Source of the DNA: JADJLQ01 sp031417835
GTDB lineage: Bacteria; Bacteroidota; Bacteroidia; Chitinophagales; Saprospiraceae
Reading direction: 5' to 3'
Length of the DNA stretch: 64,000 nt
Assembly (NCBI GenBank): GCA_031417835.1
Contig: JANOWJ010000138.1
Span: forward strand, 84,471-148,470
Shown here: positions 17,676 through 26,889 of the stretch, one piece after another
Numbering within the stretch: the stretch's first letter is position 1
How the letters are laid out: each line of letters begins with the position of its first letter
The notes under the pieces: generated by a model
The model's input: the letters and a program-made list of their open reading frames with translations, nothing else
What the model was told of the DNA's origin: nothing
The model's database searches: none
Made by a program: the position numbers and the translations under genes

Positions 17676-18125
17676 TCACCCTATGATTTGTCTTAAATGG
17701 TGTTGTTGATGTCCCCAGTAGTCTTCGATCAGAAAGGATAAAGTATGTAAACTAATTTCTCCCTTGCCCGTATCACAGGTCAGATCCAAAGTATTCACTG
17801 GTATCTGTTGTGCGATGTGATGATATTGAAGATTGAGCAGTCGCCATAAGTCTATGATATCGCGAGTAGACATCGTCTGATATTGATTGACTTCTACCCA
17901 TTTATTTTGTTCGTAGATTATCTTATCATTGGGTTGATATTGGGTCACAATCAGACGGCGTATATTATTTTGTGCACTATCGATCAAATGCCCAAGAACT
18001 TCCTTTTTTGACCATTTTGTCGCATGCGGCTTATCTACCCACTCGATCTCAGGGATCATATACAGTACAGTCAGAGTATCAGCGATAAAATCCGGAATAG
18101 AATTCTTGAGGGTATTGGTATACAT
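17676..18125 (-). CDS. DinB-like four-helix bundle protein
   Basis: 149 residues, all-helical. The DinB/YfiT pattern with three metal-ligand histidines is visible: WSKKEVLGHLIDSAQNN at about residues 38-54, LQYHHIAQQ in helix 3, and GHQQHHLRQIIG at the C-terminus. Family members are metal-dependent transferases (bacillithiol or mycothiol transferases) or stress-induced proteins of unknown role. Not obviously part of the molybdenum operon downstream. Confidence 0.8.
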   Translation of the reverse strand: MYTNTLKNSIPDFIADTLTVLYMIPEIEWVDKPHATKWSKKEVLGHLIDSAQNNIRRLIVTQYQPNDKIIYEQNKWVEVNQYQTMSTRDIIDLWRLLNLQYHHIAQQIPVNTLDLTCDTGKGEISLHTLSFLIEDYWGHQQHHLRQIIG

Positions 18126-18210
18126 ATATTCAAAATTTGTATTTATAATTAGATAGATGGGTGTATTAAGAAATACATTTTATATGAGTAGCTATTTTAT
18201 AAATGCTTGA

Positions 18211-19119
18211 TTATTCGTGTCGTTGTCCTTCTTTAATTTTAAATACATGGAGTACAGCAGGAAATAATGCATCGATCGTTTCTTTGGTGCCACCTGGTGA
18301 GCCCGGCATGGTGATGACCAATGCTTGGCCAATAAATCCAGCTACACCACGAGACAACATTGCCGTAGGCATACGCTGTTGGCCATATTGCCTCGCCGTT
18401 TCCACTATACCTTGGATTTCTCGATCTATCAAAGGTCGTAGTGCATCGGGTGTAATATCTCTTGGGGATAAGCCGGTGCCACCTATGAATATGATCAGGT
18501 CATGACCAAGACTAAATTTTTTGGCGAGTGCTTGTATGGTATCAAAATCATCAGGTATAAGTTGAGTGGATTTGATTTGTAGTCCCAGTTTTTCCAGTTT
18601 TGATATGGCCATCAGACCTGAAGCATCTTTAGCTTTACCTGAAGACACACTGTCTGAGCAGACTACGATAGCGGCTTTTAGATGTTGATACGATTCTTTT
18701 GTTTGATCAGTCTTGCCACCTTTTTTTGAAATCAATCGAATGTTTTTGATCTCCACCCCTTTATCGATAGGTTTGAGCATGTCGTATATAGTCAAGGCTG
18801 CCACCGAAGCACCGTGCATCGCCTCTACCTCTACACCAGTCTTGTAGATCGTGTGTACCTCGACATGTATTTGTATTTCGAGACCATGTATTTCATGAGA
18901 AATTTTTGTATACTCGATGGGCAATGGATGACAATCAGGGATAAGGTCACTTGTTTTTTTTACTGCAAATAGTCCGGCTACTTTAGAAAATTCGAAAACA
19001 TCTCCTTTAGGGATTGATTTGTTTTCAATAGCATCTATAGTTTCTTGTTTTGATACAGATACTACAGCTGCGGCAACTGCTTTGCGAAGGGTATAAGTCT
19101 TATGCGTAATATCTACCAT
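18211..19119 (-). CDS. moaCB: Bifunctional molybdenum cofactor protein MoaC/MoaB
   Basis: 302 residues. Residues 1 to about 140 are MoaC (FAVKKTSDLIPDCHPLPI, GVEVEAMHGASVAALTIYDMLK, LISKKGGKTD), which with MoaA makes cyclic pyranopterin monophosphate. Residues about 146-302 are a MoaB/MogA domain (IGGTGLSPRD at 212-221, MPGSPGG at 271-277), which adenylylates molybdopterin before molybdenum insertion by MoeA. The fusion is a recognised Bacteroidota arrangement. It follows moaE by 38 bases and closes the operon moeA-tauE-moaD-moaE-moaCB. Confidence 0.93.
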   Translation of the reverse strand: MVDITHKTYTLRKAVAAAVVSVSKQETIDAIENKSIPKGDVFEFSKVAGLFAVKKTSDLIPDCHPLPIEYTKISHEIHGLEIQIHVEVHTIYKTGVEVEAMHGASVAALTIYDMLKPIDKGVEIKNIRLISKKGGKTDQTKESYQHLKAAIVVCSDSVSSGKAKDASGLMAISKLEKLGLQIKSTQLIPDDFDTIQALAKKFSLGHDLIIFIGGTGLSPRDITPDALRPLIDREIQGIVETARQYGQQRMPTAMLSRGVAGFIGQALVITMPGSPGGTKETIDALFPAVLHVFKIKEGQRHE

Positions 19120-19157
19120 GTCTAAAATTACAATTTATGGTGCCAGCGACTTTTATG

Positions 19158-19607
19158 CTACACTTGATTTACTTTCCACACGTAGCTTTGATCTGAGAGC
19201 AATTCTTTACCCCATACGGGCAATTCTTTTTTGAGCCGCTCTACAGTCTCCTGACAGCCTTCGATAGCCGGTGCACGATGGACTGAAGAGGTAAATACGA
19301 ATAATGAAATTTCACCGACGGCTACGACTCCGAGACTATGATAGATATGCATACAAGTCAAGTCATATTTTGCGAAGATGTCCTGGCGGATCTGATGCAT
19401 TTTTTGTAAAGCCATTTCTTCATAGGCCGTATATTCAATGGCGGTGACTTCTCGACCATCCTTGAGATCAGCTCGGACCTGACCTAAAAAGATACTATGT
19501 CCGCCAATGTTTTTTTTGGAAGCATGTGCGGCTATTTTTCCTCCGATGAAAGCCCCTGAGATTGGCCCTTGGATAAATATATTTCTAACCCGATGATCTG
19601 TAGACAT
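19158..19607 (-). CDS. moaE: Molybdopterin synthase catalytic subunit MoaE
   Basis: 149 residues. MoaE transfers the sulfur carried on MoaD to precursor Z to give molybdopterin. Visible conserved blocks are IFLGQVRAD, LEYTAYE-like AIEYTAYEEMA, SSVHRAPAIEGC with the His-Arg pair, and the lysine-containing ELPVWGKELLSD active-site region. It lies 14 bases after moaD. Confidence 0.92.
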   Translation of the reverse strand: MSTDHRVRNIFIQGPISGAFIGGKIAAHASKKNIGGHSIFLGQVRADLKDGREVTAIEYTAYEEMALQKMHQIRQDIFAKYDLTCMHIYHSLGVVAVGEISLFVFTSSVHRAPAIEGCQETVERLKKELPVWGKELLSDQSYVWKVNQV

Positions 19608-19621
19608 GGTAATTCGTTTTT

Positions 19622-19864
19622 TTAGCCTCCGGCGTAAGGTGGCAATAAGGCTAGAATATGGTTTGCTGTAAACGCCGTGTTTTCATGAATGATTTCCTTA
19701 TCGACTGCTAGCTGATATGGACTGTCTTGTAAACGAGGATAAATAAAGTTAAGATGCGCAATGACTGCGTCTGTATCGTAAAAGTCATTTAATATGAGCT
19801 GATTGACTAGTGTATATTCAGCAATTTGGCCAAAGAATAAAACTTTAATTTGATTGGATGACAT
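19622..19864 (-). CDS. moaD: Molybdopterin synthase sulfur carrier subunit MoaD
   Basis: 80 residues, ubiquitin-like fold ending in the required Gly-Gly (LLPPYAGG), which is adenylylated and thiocarboxylated before sulfur transfer to precursor Z by MoaE. The N-terminal strand is IKVLFFGQIAEYT. Immediately upstream of moaE and probably co-translated. No MoeB-like activating enzyme is visible in the window, so it must be elsewhere. Confidence 0.9.
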   Translation of the reverse strand: MSSNQIKVLFFGQIAEYTLVNQLILNDFYDTDAVIAHLNFIYPRLQDSPYQLAVDKEIIHENTAFTANHILALLPPYAGG

Positions 19865-19871
19865 CTAAAAT

Positions 19872-19879
19872 CAAAGTTA
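19872..19879 (-). promoter_or_regulatory. Possible internal promoter -7 element before moaD
   Basis: Read on the minus strand the bases are TAACTTTG, matching TAnnTTTG, 7 bases before the moaD start. There is no good TTG at the expected upstream distance, and the start site would leave almost no leader, so this is tentative. Confidence 0.25.
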
Positions 19880-19956
19880 CTGAAAAAGCATGAACCCGTC
19901 TTGAGTTTTAGGTTTATTTAGGTGGTCAATGCATTGGTATCCACGACGGTCCGATG

Positions 19957-20691
19957 TTACACTTTGAATAACAATTTTACTGCAGCGACGATCAGTACAG
20001 TAGCTAAAACGTAGCGTAAGACGCGCTGATCAAATTTTTTTGCCCCAAAATAGGCACCGGTCAATCCTCCAACAAATGCTATACAAGTCATGGTCAACAT
20101 CGAGGAGCTTATATCTACTCCTTTGGATATTTGTCCTATCAAACCCGACAATGAATTGACAAATATAAAGATAGCACATGCAGCAGCGGTTTGTTTTTGA
20201 TCAGCCCAATGTAATATGATGAGGATCGGAGCCAGTAAAACTCCACCCCCTATGCCAATAAGGCCTGATAAGAATCCAATGATCCCGCCGATCAATAAAG
20301 ACCCCGGGATACTTTGAGGCTTCAGAGTAGTATCTCGCGATGGCCCAAAAAACAAAAATCGGATAGCAGGGATTAACAGCAGAGTGCCTAATAATTGTTT
20401 ATAGACATCATCACCTATTTGCACTCGGCCTCCAATAAAGGCTAATGGCACCGATGCGATGAGAAAAGGCCATATTAATTGATATCTAAAGTGGCCGCTG
20501 CGGTAAAATTGAATAAAGGCAACTAATGACACGAATAGATTCAAAATCAAGGCGGTCGGCTTCATGACGCCTGGCGCAGTACCTGCAATGGCCATCAGAG
20601 CCAGATACCCACTCGCACCTCCGTGCCCTACACTCGCATATAAAAATGCAACTACATATAAAAGGATATATAACCACCAGGTAAATTCCAT
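19957..20691 (-). CDS. TauE/SafE family membrane transporter
   Basis: 244 residues with about eight membrane segments in two half-repeats: the first contains YASVGHGGASGYLALM and the second LIGIGGGVLLAPILI, the glycine-rich signatures of TauE/SafE sulfite or sulfonate exporters. It sits 5 bases downstream of moeA within the molybdenum-cofactor operon, suggesting a role with a sulfur-related molybdoenzyme or in export of sulfur compounds made during cofactor synthesis (inference). Confidence 0.88.
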   Translation of the reverse strand: MEFTWWLYILLYVVAFLYASVGHGGASGYLALMAIAGTAPGVMKPTALILNLFVSLVAFIQFYRSGHFRYQLIWPFLIASVPLAFIGGRVQIGDDVYKQLLGTLLLIPAIRFLFFGPSRDTTLKPQSIPGSLLIGGIIGFLSGLIGIGGGVLLAPILIILHWADQKQTAAACAIFIFVNSLSGLIGQISKGVDISSSMLTMTCIAFVGGLTGAYFGAKKFDQRVLRYVLATVLIVAAVKLLFKV

Positions 20692-20696
20692 AAGAG

Positions 20697-21878
20697 CTAA
20701 GGTAATATATGTACTTCTACATCCATGCCTTCAATCACCTCAGTCACCTCTTCGCCTATGACGATCAAGGCATTAGCATGAGCAAAAGAGTTGAGTCGAA
20801 AAGATTCCTGCGCATCAAGTGGCTTGACATGGTGACCATCGTAGTAGGCCTTGAGAAAATGGGTGATGCCTACCGGTTTTTTGTACGCAGCAGTTATAGG
20901 GGCATGTAAAATTTTGATGGCACTGACCTGACCCATCATTTTCATAAGCGCAGGTTCAAGATATTCATAAAAACAGGTCAATGCGGAAGCAGGATTGCCT
21001 GGTAACCCAAATACGAGTCGATGGTCTTTGACCCCGCAATACATCGGCTTGCCAGGCTTCTGTTTTATTTTATGATATAATGGCTCTACGCCACTTTCAA
21101 GGGCGGCTTGGGTCACGTAATCATAGTCTCCAACACTCACTCCACCAGTCAGCACGATGACATCATATTGACTCAATGCATCCGTCAGTGCGAGCGTGAG
21201 TTGCTCAAGTTGGTCATGGATATGACTCACAGTGACCTCTTCTATACCAGCTTGTTTAAAAGCAGCTATCAGGGTATAGGAATTTGAATCATACACTTTA
21301 CCATATTCGAGGTTTTGGCCTTGAGGCGTGAGTTCATCACCGGTCACTAGGATACACATAGTAGGCGAACGGTACACTTCTACTTCTTCAACACCCATAC
21401 TTGCTAAAAATCCGATAGCAGGAGGAGTCAAACGACTCCCTTTTGGCAATGCCAAACTATGTGCCTGGATTTCAGCACCCTGGTGACGATAATTGGAACC
21501 AAGTTGCAAACTATTATCCATGATGAACAATTGGTCACTTTTGAGTTCAGTTTTTTCCTGCATCACTACGGTATCAGCTCCAGTGGGGATGGGTGCTCCA
21601 GTAAAAATTCTTACGGCTTCGCCTTCTTGTATTCGATAGGTAGATGTATCTCCTGCAGCTATTTTATGTTTTACTTCGAGGGATGAACAGGTGCTTAAAT
21701 CATTAAATGCAAATGCATAGCCATCCATCGAAGATTGAGGAAAAGGTGGCAGGTCTATCGGCGAAAATATATCCATCGTCGTGATATGACCCACGGCACT
21801 TAATAAGGGTTTGCAGATGGCTGACAGCGGAGTGGTATGATCTAGTATGATTTGTTTGGCCTGATCTACGGAAATCAT
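20697..21878 (-). CDS. moeA: Molybdopterin molybdotransferase MoeA
   Basis: 393 residues. MoeA inserts molybdate into adenylylated molybdopterin. Conserved blocks include PPFPQSSMDGYAF near the start, IFTGAPIPTGADTVVMQE, VTGDELTPQGQ, VLTGGVSVGDYDYV (the MogA-like domain), and GLPGNPASALTCFYEY. It is the first gene of the molybdenum operon and is followed after 5 bases by the TauE/SafE gene. Confidence 0.93.
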   Translation of the reverse strand: MISVDQAKQIILDHTTPLSAICKPLLSAVGHITTMDIFSPIDLPPFPQSSMDGYAFAFNDLSTCSSLEVKHKIAAGDTSTYRIQEGEAVRIFTGAPIPTGADTVVMQEKTELKSDQLFIMDNSLQLGSNYRHQGAEIQAHSLALPKGSRLTPPAIGFLASMGVEEVEVYRSPTMCILVTGDELTPQGQNLEYGKVYDSNSYTLIAAFKQAGIEEVTVSHIHDQLEQLTLALTDALSQYDVIVLTGGVSVGDYDYVTQAALESGVEPLYHKIKQKPGKPMYCGVKDHRLVFGLPGNPASALTCFYEYLEPALMKMMGQVSAIKILHAPITAAYKKPVGITHFLKAYYDGHHVKPLDAQESFRLNSFAHANALIVIGEEVTEVIEGMDVEVHILP

Positions 21879-22064
21879 TTTAAGTTCTTATTTTCTATTT
21901 GAGTCAAATCTGCATAAATGTGAGCTTTGTTTTTCCAATGCCTATGGAATCAATCGTCGTCAGCTTTTATGTAGTCAAAAATACGATTTAAGGGCTTTTC
22001 GCTGCGTAAGATTCGCAAAAGCTAGTAAAGTTGAGCTAAACTAAGTGGACCATACACGATTTTA

Positions 22065-24890
22065 TTATTTCAAGGGGGTTAAAGTCACCGGTCCAATCAG
22101 CCCAGAAGGTTTTGGCTCCCAACTTGAAGCATCAAACAGTCCGTTTTTACTATTTTCTCGCCTTCTGGCAGGCATATTGATATTGTAAAATTTTTTCCAG
22201 TTCATCTTATTCCGATCGAGGTAGGCGATCCTGTTGGCCATCAGATTAGCAACGATGATTTCCAGTTTATTTGTTTTTTGAAATGCACTTGTGGGAATGA
22301 TGCATTGAAATATCGGACCGATGAGAGTGGATGCTTTTTGCCCATTCAAAAAGACTTCTGCAGTCTCATGGACTTTACCCAGATTTAATAAATAGGTTGT
22401 CGCTGGCCCATCTGGCTTAGCTAGATGAATGGTATACTTTGCGGTACCCGAAAAATCTTTTGTTGCATTACCAGACCAGTTAGTCCAAGAACCCAATGTA
22501 CTCGTAATGACCTCCGCAGGCAATTCGGGGCCACCGTCCAGAAATGTAATCGTCCAATCGCTTTTTATCTCTTGGGGTGCGGCACTGGTGTCGATATAAG
22601 ACCAGGCTGCCCCTGTCTTTTTGGAAGCATATGACTGGATGATGATGGACTCATATGACTGTAATTGAATCTTCACTTCGATAGCTCCCTGATTATTTTT
22701 TCTTGTTTTTGCTAAACCGTATTTGCCGGTCATAGGATCAAATAAACCGAGTGTAGGGGACTGAAGACCCATATTGATCCAATCATCAAATGCATGCTCG
22801 GAGCGATTATTGATAAAATACATGGTTCCTTGAGTATTTTTTCGTCGTAATACAGACAAATCTTTTTCTACATAACTTTCTTTTATTACTTTGACCGCTT
22901 TCAGCATTTCATGTAGATCATCGCTGATATAAAAAGCTCCTTTACCAATGGTAGATTTAAGCATTCTCCCAATCGGTGCAAATTGCAGTTGATCCTTTAA
23001 TTGATTAAACAATTTTCTATTGTCTGCAAGATTACTGAGTCCGGGCACATCGGTGGGTATGCTTTTATAAATGAGGATCTGTGCACCTGCTTTAGCCAAT
23101 TGCATCAATTTTTGGAACGCCTGAGCGGTTATCAATTTATTGGCAGGGAGCAGGATAGTCCGATATGCATGGCCACTACTGAGGATCCTTTGGCCTGAGG
23201 GGACGAACTTTTTCAATTGTCGTTCAGAAAAGAAATCAAAACTGTAACCATTCTGAAGAAGTGTTTTGGCCACATGTTCAAATTCTGTGTTTTCAAAATT
23301 TCGTTCCATACCATCAAAATGTTGTAATAAAGTATTGCCTGGAATCGAATAGCGATCGCCAATAGGATAATATAATAGGATATCATTATCATGCCTGCTG
23401 TTTTGTAAAAAGGACTGCACTCTGGTGATATATTGATTAAGGGCGTGGAAGTCTTTCCATTGGGGATTGACCGGTTGAAATTGTACTGCCGCATAAAATA
23501 GCCAACCGGGCCAGGTGGCATTTTTTGGGGAATAAGCAGTACCATGATAAAAGATATGATTGACACCTCCTAGGAAATAAAGGTCAATCGCTTTTTTTAC
23601 ATCGCCCCAGGAAGATAGAAAGTGTTCATCAAGCCAAGTAGCAGACTCTGCGGATACCAATTTTTTGCCGCTGACATTCGCTGCGGAAGTTGCAAATTTG
23701 AATCTCAGAATGTCAGTACCTTCTGTCTCTGGGATATCCACTACGCTATAAAGATCCAACGTATTGGCCGGAGACCCATGAGATTGATTTCTGATGATCT
23801 TACCTTTACCGACGGCCCAAGCTTTCCATTGGTTAGTAAAATCTTCCAAAATCAATTGATCGATTACAGTTCGATAGTCATAGATGACCCTACTTATTAG
23901 TTCTGAATCTCCTTGTCCGAATAATGCGGGCAATTGCTCCCTGAGGTCATATCCTTTAAAAGACTTAAACTTTTCCAGTAGTCCTGGGGTCCAGTTGGCT
24001 TGGCCTCGGGCATCATCTACTTCGTAGGAATCATTGAAAAAGCCTCGTAAGTAAGAGAGATCCTGACCTTTAAATGCCCTATCAAATGGAGTGAAATATT
24101 TTTTTGCTGCTGTCGCCGAAAAATGATCTATCGCATAGCCTTCACCACCAGGGGCCGCTCGTTCGACCATTTTGCCATGAAGACCTTCAAACAATGCATA
24201 TAATGTCCACGGCACTGTCGATGGGGGTGCGATCCAGAGCAGTCTACCACTAGAATCCACCAGATTGGTGAGGTCTAAAGTTTGGTTGTCGTTATACCCC
24301 ATAAGGCATTTTAGTGGCAATGGACCTGGATATTGTATTTGGTCAAGTGCTAAAGATTGTAAATTGTGGTTGCGAGATACCGGTTTTAAAATCGTGTCTA
24401 TACTTGCCGGTTTATTATTGGCAGTCCTCACCCATGCATCTTGATAGTACTGGATTAACTCTTTTAATTGGGCCCCACCTTCGAGGGTATATCGTTTATG
24501 CATAATCGTTTTACTTGCATCCGTATCGGCGACCCAAGGTCCTCCGAAAGGCCACCCAGTACCATTGGCCATATCGACACCAAGGCCTAATCGTTTACTT
24601 TCTTTGAGCGTATGCTGCAACAATTGCATCCATGCCGGTGATAAAAAATTCACAAACTCATTTTCATGATCATAGACCCCATAGATAGGGGTGATCTCTG
24701 TGCCACCGAGTCCTGCCTTTTTATATTCTTCAAGGTTCCAGGTGAGATCTTTTGTATTGACGGCACTGCCTTGCCACCACCACCGCGTCCACGGTTTTGT
24801 AGTAGCAGTGACGGTTGGCCATTGAAGTTGACCGTAAGCCATGGCAACAAAAAATTGTACGGCGAATATTAGAATTATTTTTTTCAACAT
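22065..24890 (-). CDS. GH106-family glycoside hydrolase (alpha-L-rhamnosidase-like), secreted
   Basis: 941 residues with a signal peptide (hydrophobic stretch ending MAYGQ). The N-terminal block WTRWWWQGSAVNTKDLTWNLEEYKKAGLGGTEITPIYG is the GH106 signature, followed by LGVDMANGTGWPFGGPW. The C-terminal part is a beta-sandwich domain (YLLNLGKVHETAEVFLNGQ). GH106 enzymes remove terminal alpha-L-rhamnose from plant or algal polysaccharides. It ends the minus-strand unit; the Gfo/Idh enzyme on the other strand and the sulfatase suggest a sulfated, rhamnose- or fucose-containing glycan as substrate (inference). Confidence 0.88.
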   Translation of the reverse strand: MLKKIILIFAVQFFVAMAYGQLQWPTVTATTKPWTRWWWQGSAVNTKDLTWNLEEYKKAGLGGTEITPIYGVYDHENEFVNFLSPAWMQLLQHTLKESKRLGLGVDMANGTGWPFGGPWVADTDASKTIMHKRYTLEGGAQLKELIQYYQDAWVRTANNKPASIDTILKPVSRNHNLQSLALDQIQYPGPLPLKCLMGYNDNQTLDLTNLVDSSGRLLWIAPPSTVPWTLYALFEGLHGKMVERAAPGGEGYAIDHFSATAAKKYFTPFDRAFKGQDLSYLRGFFNDSYEVDDARGQANWTPGLLEKFKSFKGYDLREQLPALFGQGDSELISRVIYDYRTVIDQLILEDFTNQWKAWAVGKGKIIRNQSHGSPANTLDLYSVVDIPETEGTDILRFKFATSAANVSGKKLVSAESATWLDEHFLSSWGDVKKAIDLYFLGGVNHIFYHGTAYSPKNATWPGWLFYAAVQFQPVNPQWKDFHALNQYITRVQSFLQNSRHDNDILLYYPIGDRYSIPGNTLLQHFDGMERNFENTEFEHVAKTLLQNGYSFDFFSERQLKKFVPSGQRILSSGHAYRTILLPANKLITAQAFQKLMQLAKAGAQILIYKSIPTDVPGLSNLADNRKLFNQLKDQLQFAPIGRMLKSTIGKGAFYISDDLHEMLKAVKVIKESYVEKDLSVLRRKNTQGTMYFINNRSEHAFDDWINMGLQSPTLGLFDPMTGKYGLAKTRKNNQGAIEVKIQLQSYESIIIQSYASKKTGAAWSYIDTSAAPQEIKSDWTITFLDGGPELPAEVITSTLGSWTNWSGNATKDFSGTAKYTIHLAKPDGPATTYLLNLGKVHETAEVFLNGQKASTLIGPIFQCIIPTSAFQKTNKLEIIVANLMANRIAYLDRNKMNWKKFYNINMPARRRENSKNGLFDASSWEPKPSGLIGPVTLTPLK

Positions 24891-24920
24891 GGCGATAATT
24901 AGAATGATTGCTATTCGGAT

Positions 24921-25211
24921 TTAATCCTGTTTTTTTATTGCTACAGCATACACATCCGTATGACCTTCAAAATTGGCCCTGAAGATAATCCGTTTGCCAT
25001 ACGGGCTGAAGTGCACATTAGGCTCTAATTTGTAACTATGATGTTGCATATTCACTAGTTTTCGTGATCGCAGACTATCACCTGATATTGTGTAGCTGTA
25101 TATCCATTGCCCATCCATCGCTTTTGCCACCTGTCCGGACCCACCATCACCTGCAAACATTTTTTTATCAGGAGAACTATTAAAATGGATGCTCCATTCA
25201 TCTCGTTTCAT
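24921..25211 (-). pseudogene. Remnant of an oligogalacturonate-lyase-like (PL22-type) protein
   Basis: A 96-residue frame that matches only the C-terminal end of the oligogalacturonate lyase beta-propeller: DEWSIHFNSSPDKKMFAGDGG, then YKLEPNVHFSPYGKRIIFRAN and DVYAVAIKKQD at the end, as full-length members finish. The family is about 400 residues, so three quarters are missing. The frame remains open for about 20 codons before the ATG and reads as a hydrophobic, leader-like stretch, as if an internal deletion joined the leader to the tail (inference). It lies 30 bases upstream of the GH106 gene. Confidence 0.6.
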
Positions 25212-25461
25212 CTGTACTATGAATAACCCGCAGAAGATAAATTTGTAAGAAAAAACAAATTTTTTAACGCCTTACAAGTATAAATATAATCTAAAATCCA
25301 AAAAGGATTCGATTCTTTCAAATTTAATCTAAATCAATCAAGCCAAATTTTTAGGCTATTGATGAAGACCTTGTTGTGAGTACCAGAATTGGGGGTTGAA
25401 ATAAAATCAAGCAAGGCTTTCGATTTGTTTATTATATTCAATCTTCGAATAAATATATTTT

Positions 25462-26784
25462 ATGAAAAAACGTACAATTTCATCTTTTGACAGAAGGACA
25501 TTTATTAAAACATCCACCACGGGATTGGCAGGGTTTTTTATAGTACCTCGCCATGTACTCGGTGGAAAACGACCTGACGGCACAGTATACCTTGCGCCCA
25601 GTGATAAGATATCGTTGGGGTTTATTGGTACCGGCAAGCAAGGTCGCGGATTAACTACTACTTTCTTGAACACTGGAGAAATCCGAATTGCGGCCTTAAG
25701 CGAGGTTTATAGGGCTAAGGCTGAACTTACGCATGACAAAATCAAAGAGACCTTACAAAAATTTCCTTCGCTGGGTACTTATGAGCACATTCCGATTTAT
25801 AATGATTTTAGAGAATTATTAAATAGAAAAGATATTGACGGCGTAGTGATAGCCACGCCGGATCACCTGCATGCGGCGATTGCCGTCAGGGCAGCGGCGG
25901 CAGGTAAAGACATTTATGGTGAAAAACCACTGGCTCTCACGATCAAGGAAGGGCGTGCAATGGTCAATGCAACGCGCAAATACAATCGGGTATTTCAGAC
26001 TGGTAGTATGCAACGGTCTTGGCCGGAATTTAGACAAGCTGCTGAACTGATTCGTAATGGTTATCTCGGTGAGATAAAGTCGATTAAAGTCAATGTAGGT
26101 CCCCCACCCATCAAATACAGTCTGGCCGCAGAGCCTATACCGGAAGGCCTGGATTGGAGTACCTGGCTCGGGCCAAATGAACCAGTGGCGTTTAATGCGG
26201 AACTTGCTCCTCCTACGAGTAAGGATGTGTTTCCCAATTGGCGATTGTATAAAGAATTCGGTGGTGGCATGGTCACTGACTGGGGTGCTCATATGTTTGA
26301 TATAGTCCAGTGGGCGCTCGACATGGATCACAGCGGTCCTGTAGAGGTGTTGCCACCAGGGGGTGATAGAAAATTCTTAACGTATAGGTATAAAAATGGG
26401 GTGACGATGACGCACGAGCCTTTTGATTGGAATAATGCGATTCATTTTATAGGCACATCTGGTGAAATGAAATTGCAGCGTCGAAAAATGGAAACCACGC
26501 CATCTACCTTAAAAGATAAGGTAATCGGGGCTACAGAGAAACATGTCTATAAAAGTGAAAATCATTACTTAGATTTCTTAGCCGCGATGCGATCTCGTAA
26601 AAAACCAATTTGCGATGTTGAAATAGGGCATCGCACAGCTACTGTATGTACCCTCGGCAATATAGCTTATCAACTCGGTCGGACTTTGAAATGGAATCCA
26701 AAGAAAGAAAAATTTAAAGGTGATCAGGAAGCGAATGCTTTATTGGGGCGAAAGATGAATGCAGCATGGGGGATTGAACTATAA
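25462..26784 (+). CDS. Gfo/Idh/MocA family oxidoreductase with twin-arginine leader
   Basis: 440 residues. The twin-arginine leader is SSFDRRTFIKTSTTGLAGFF, ending near VPRHVLGG. Rossmann block LGFIGTGKQGRG, canonical EKP motif (DIYGEKPLALT) with the catalytic lysine, and the C-terminal block GGGMVTDWGAHMFDIVQWAL. The protein is probably periplasmic and oxidises a sugar or glycoside with a tightly bound nucleotide cofactor. It precedes the arylsulfatase gene on the same strand by about 105 bases, consistent with a glycan-processing cluster. Confidence 0.9.
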   Translation: MKKRTISSFDRRTFIKTSTTGLAGFFIVPRHVLGGKRPDGTVYLAPSDKISLGFIGTGKQGRGLTTTFLNTGEIRIAALSEVYRAKAELTHDKIKETLQKFPSLGTYEHIPIYNDFRELLNRKDIDGVVIATPDHLHAAIAVRAAAAGKDIYGEKPLALTIKEGRAMVNATRKYNRVFQTGSMQRSWPEFRQAAELIRNGYLGEIKSIKVNVGPPPIKYSLAAEPIPEGLDWSTWLGPNEPVAFNAELAPPTSKDVFPNWRLYKEFGGGMVTDWGAHMFDIVQWALDMDHSGPVEVLPPGGDRKFLTYRYKNGVTMTHEPFDWNNAIHFIGTSGEMKLQRRKMETTPSTLKDKVIGATEKHVYKSENHYLDFLAAMRSRKKPICDVEIGHRTATVCTLGNIAYQLGRTLKWNPKKEKFKGDQEANALLGRKMNAAWGIEL

Positions 26785-26889
26785 GTTTTCCTCTTATCTA
26801 AATCAATTTGTAAGAACTTTTTTCGCATAACATCAGGTACACTTTAAAAAAGCCTCACATTCATTGCTCCTAAAATACAAACAATAAAT

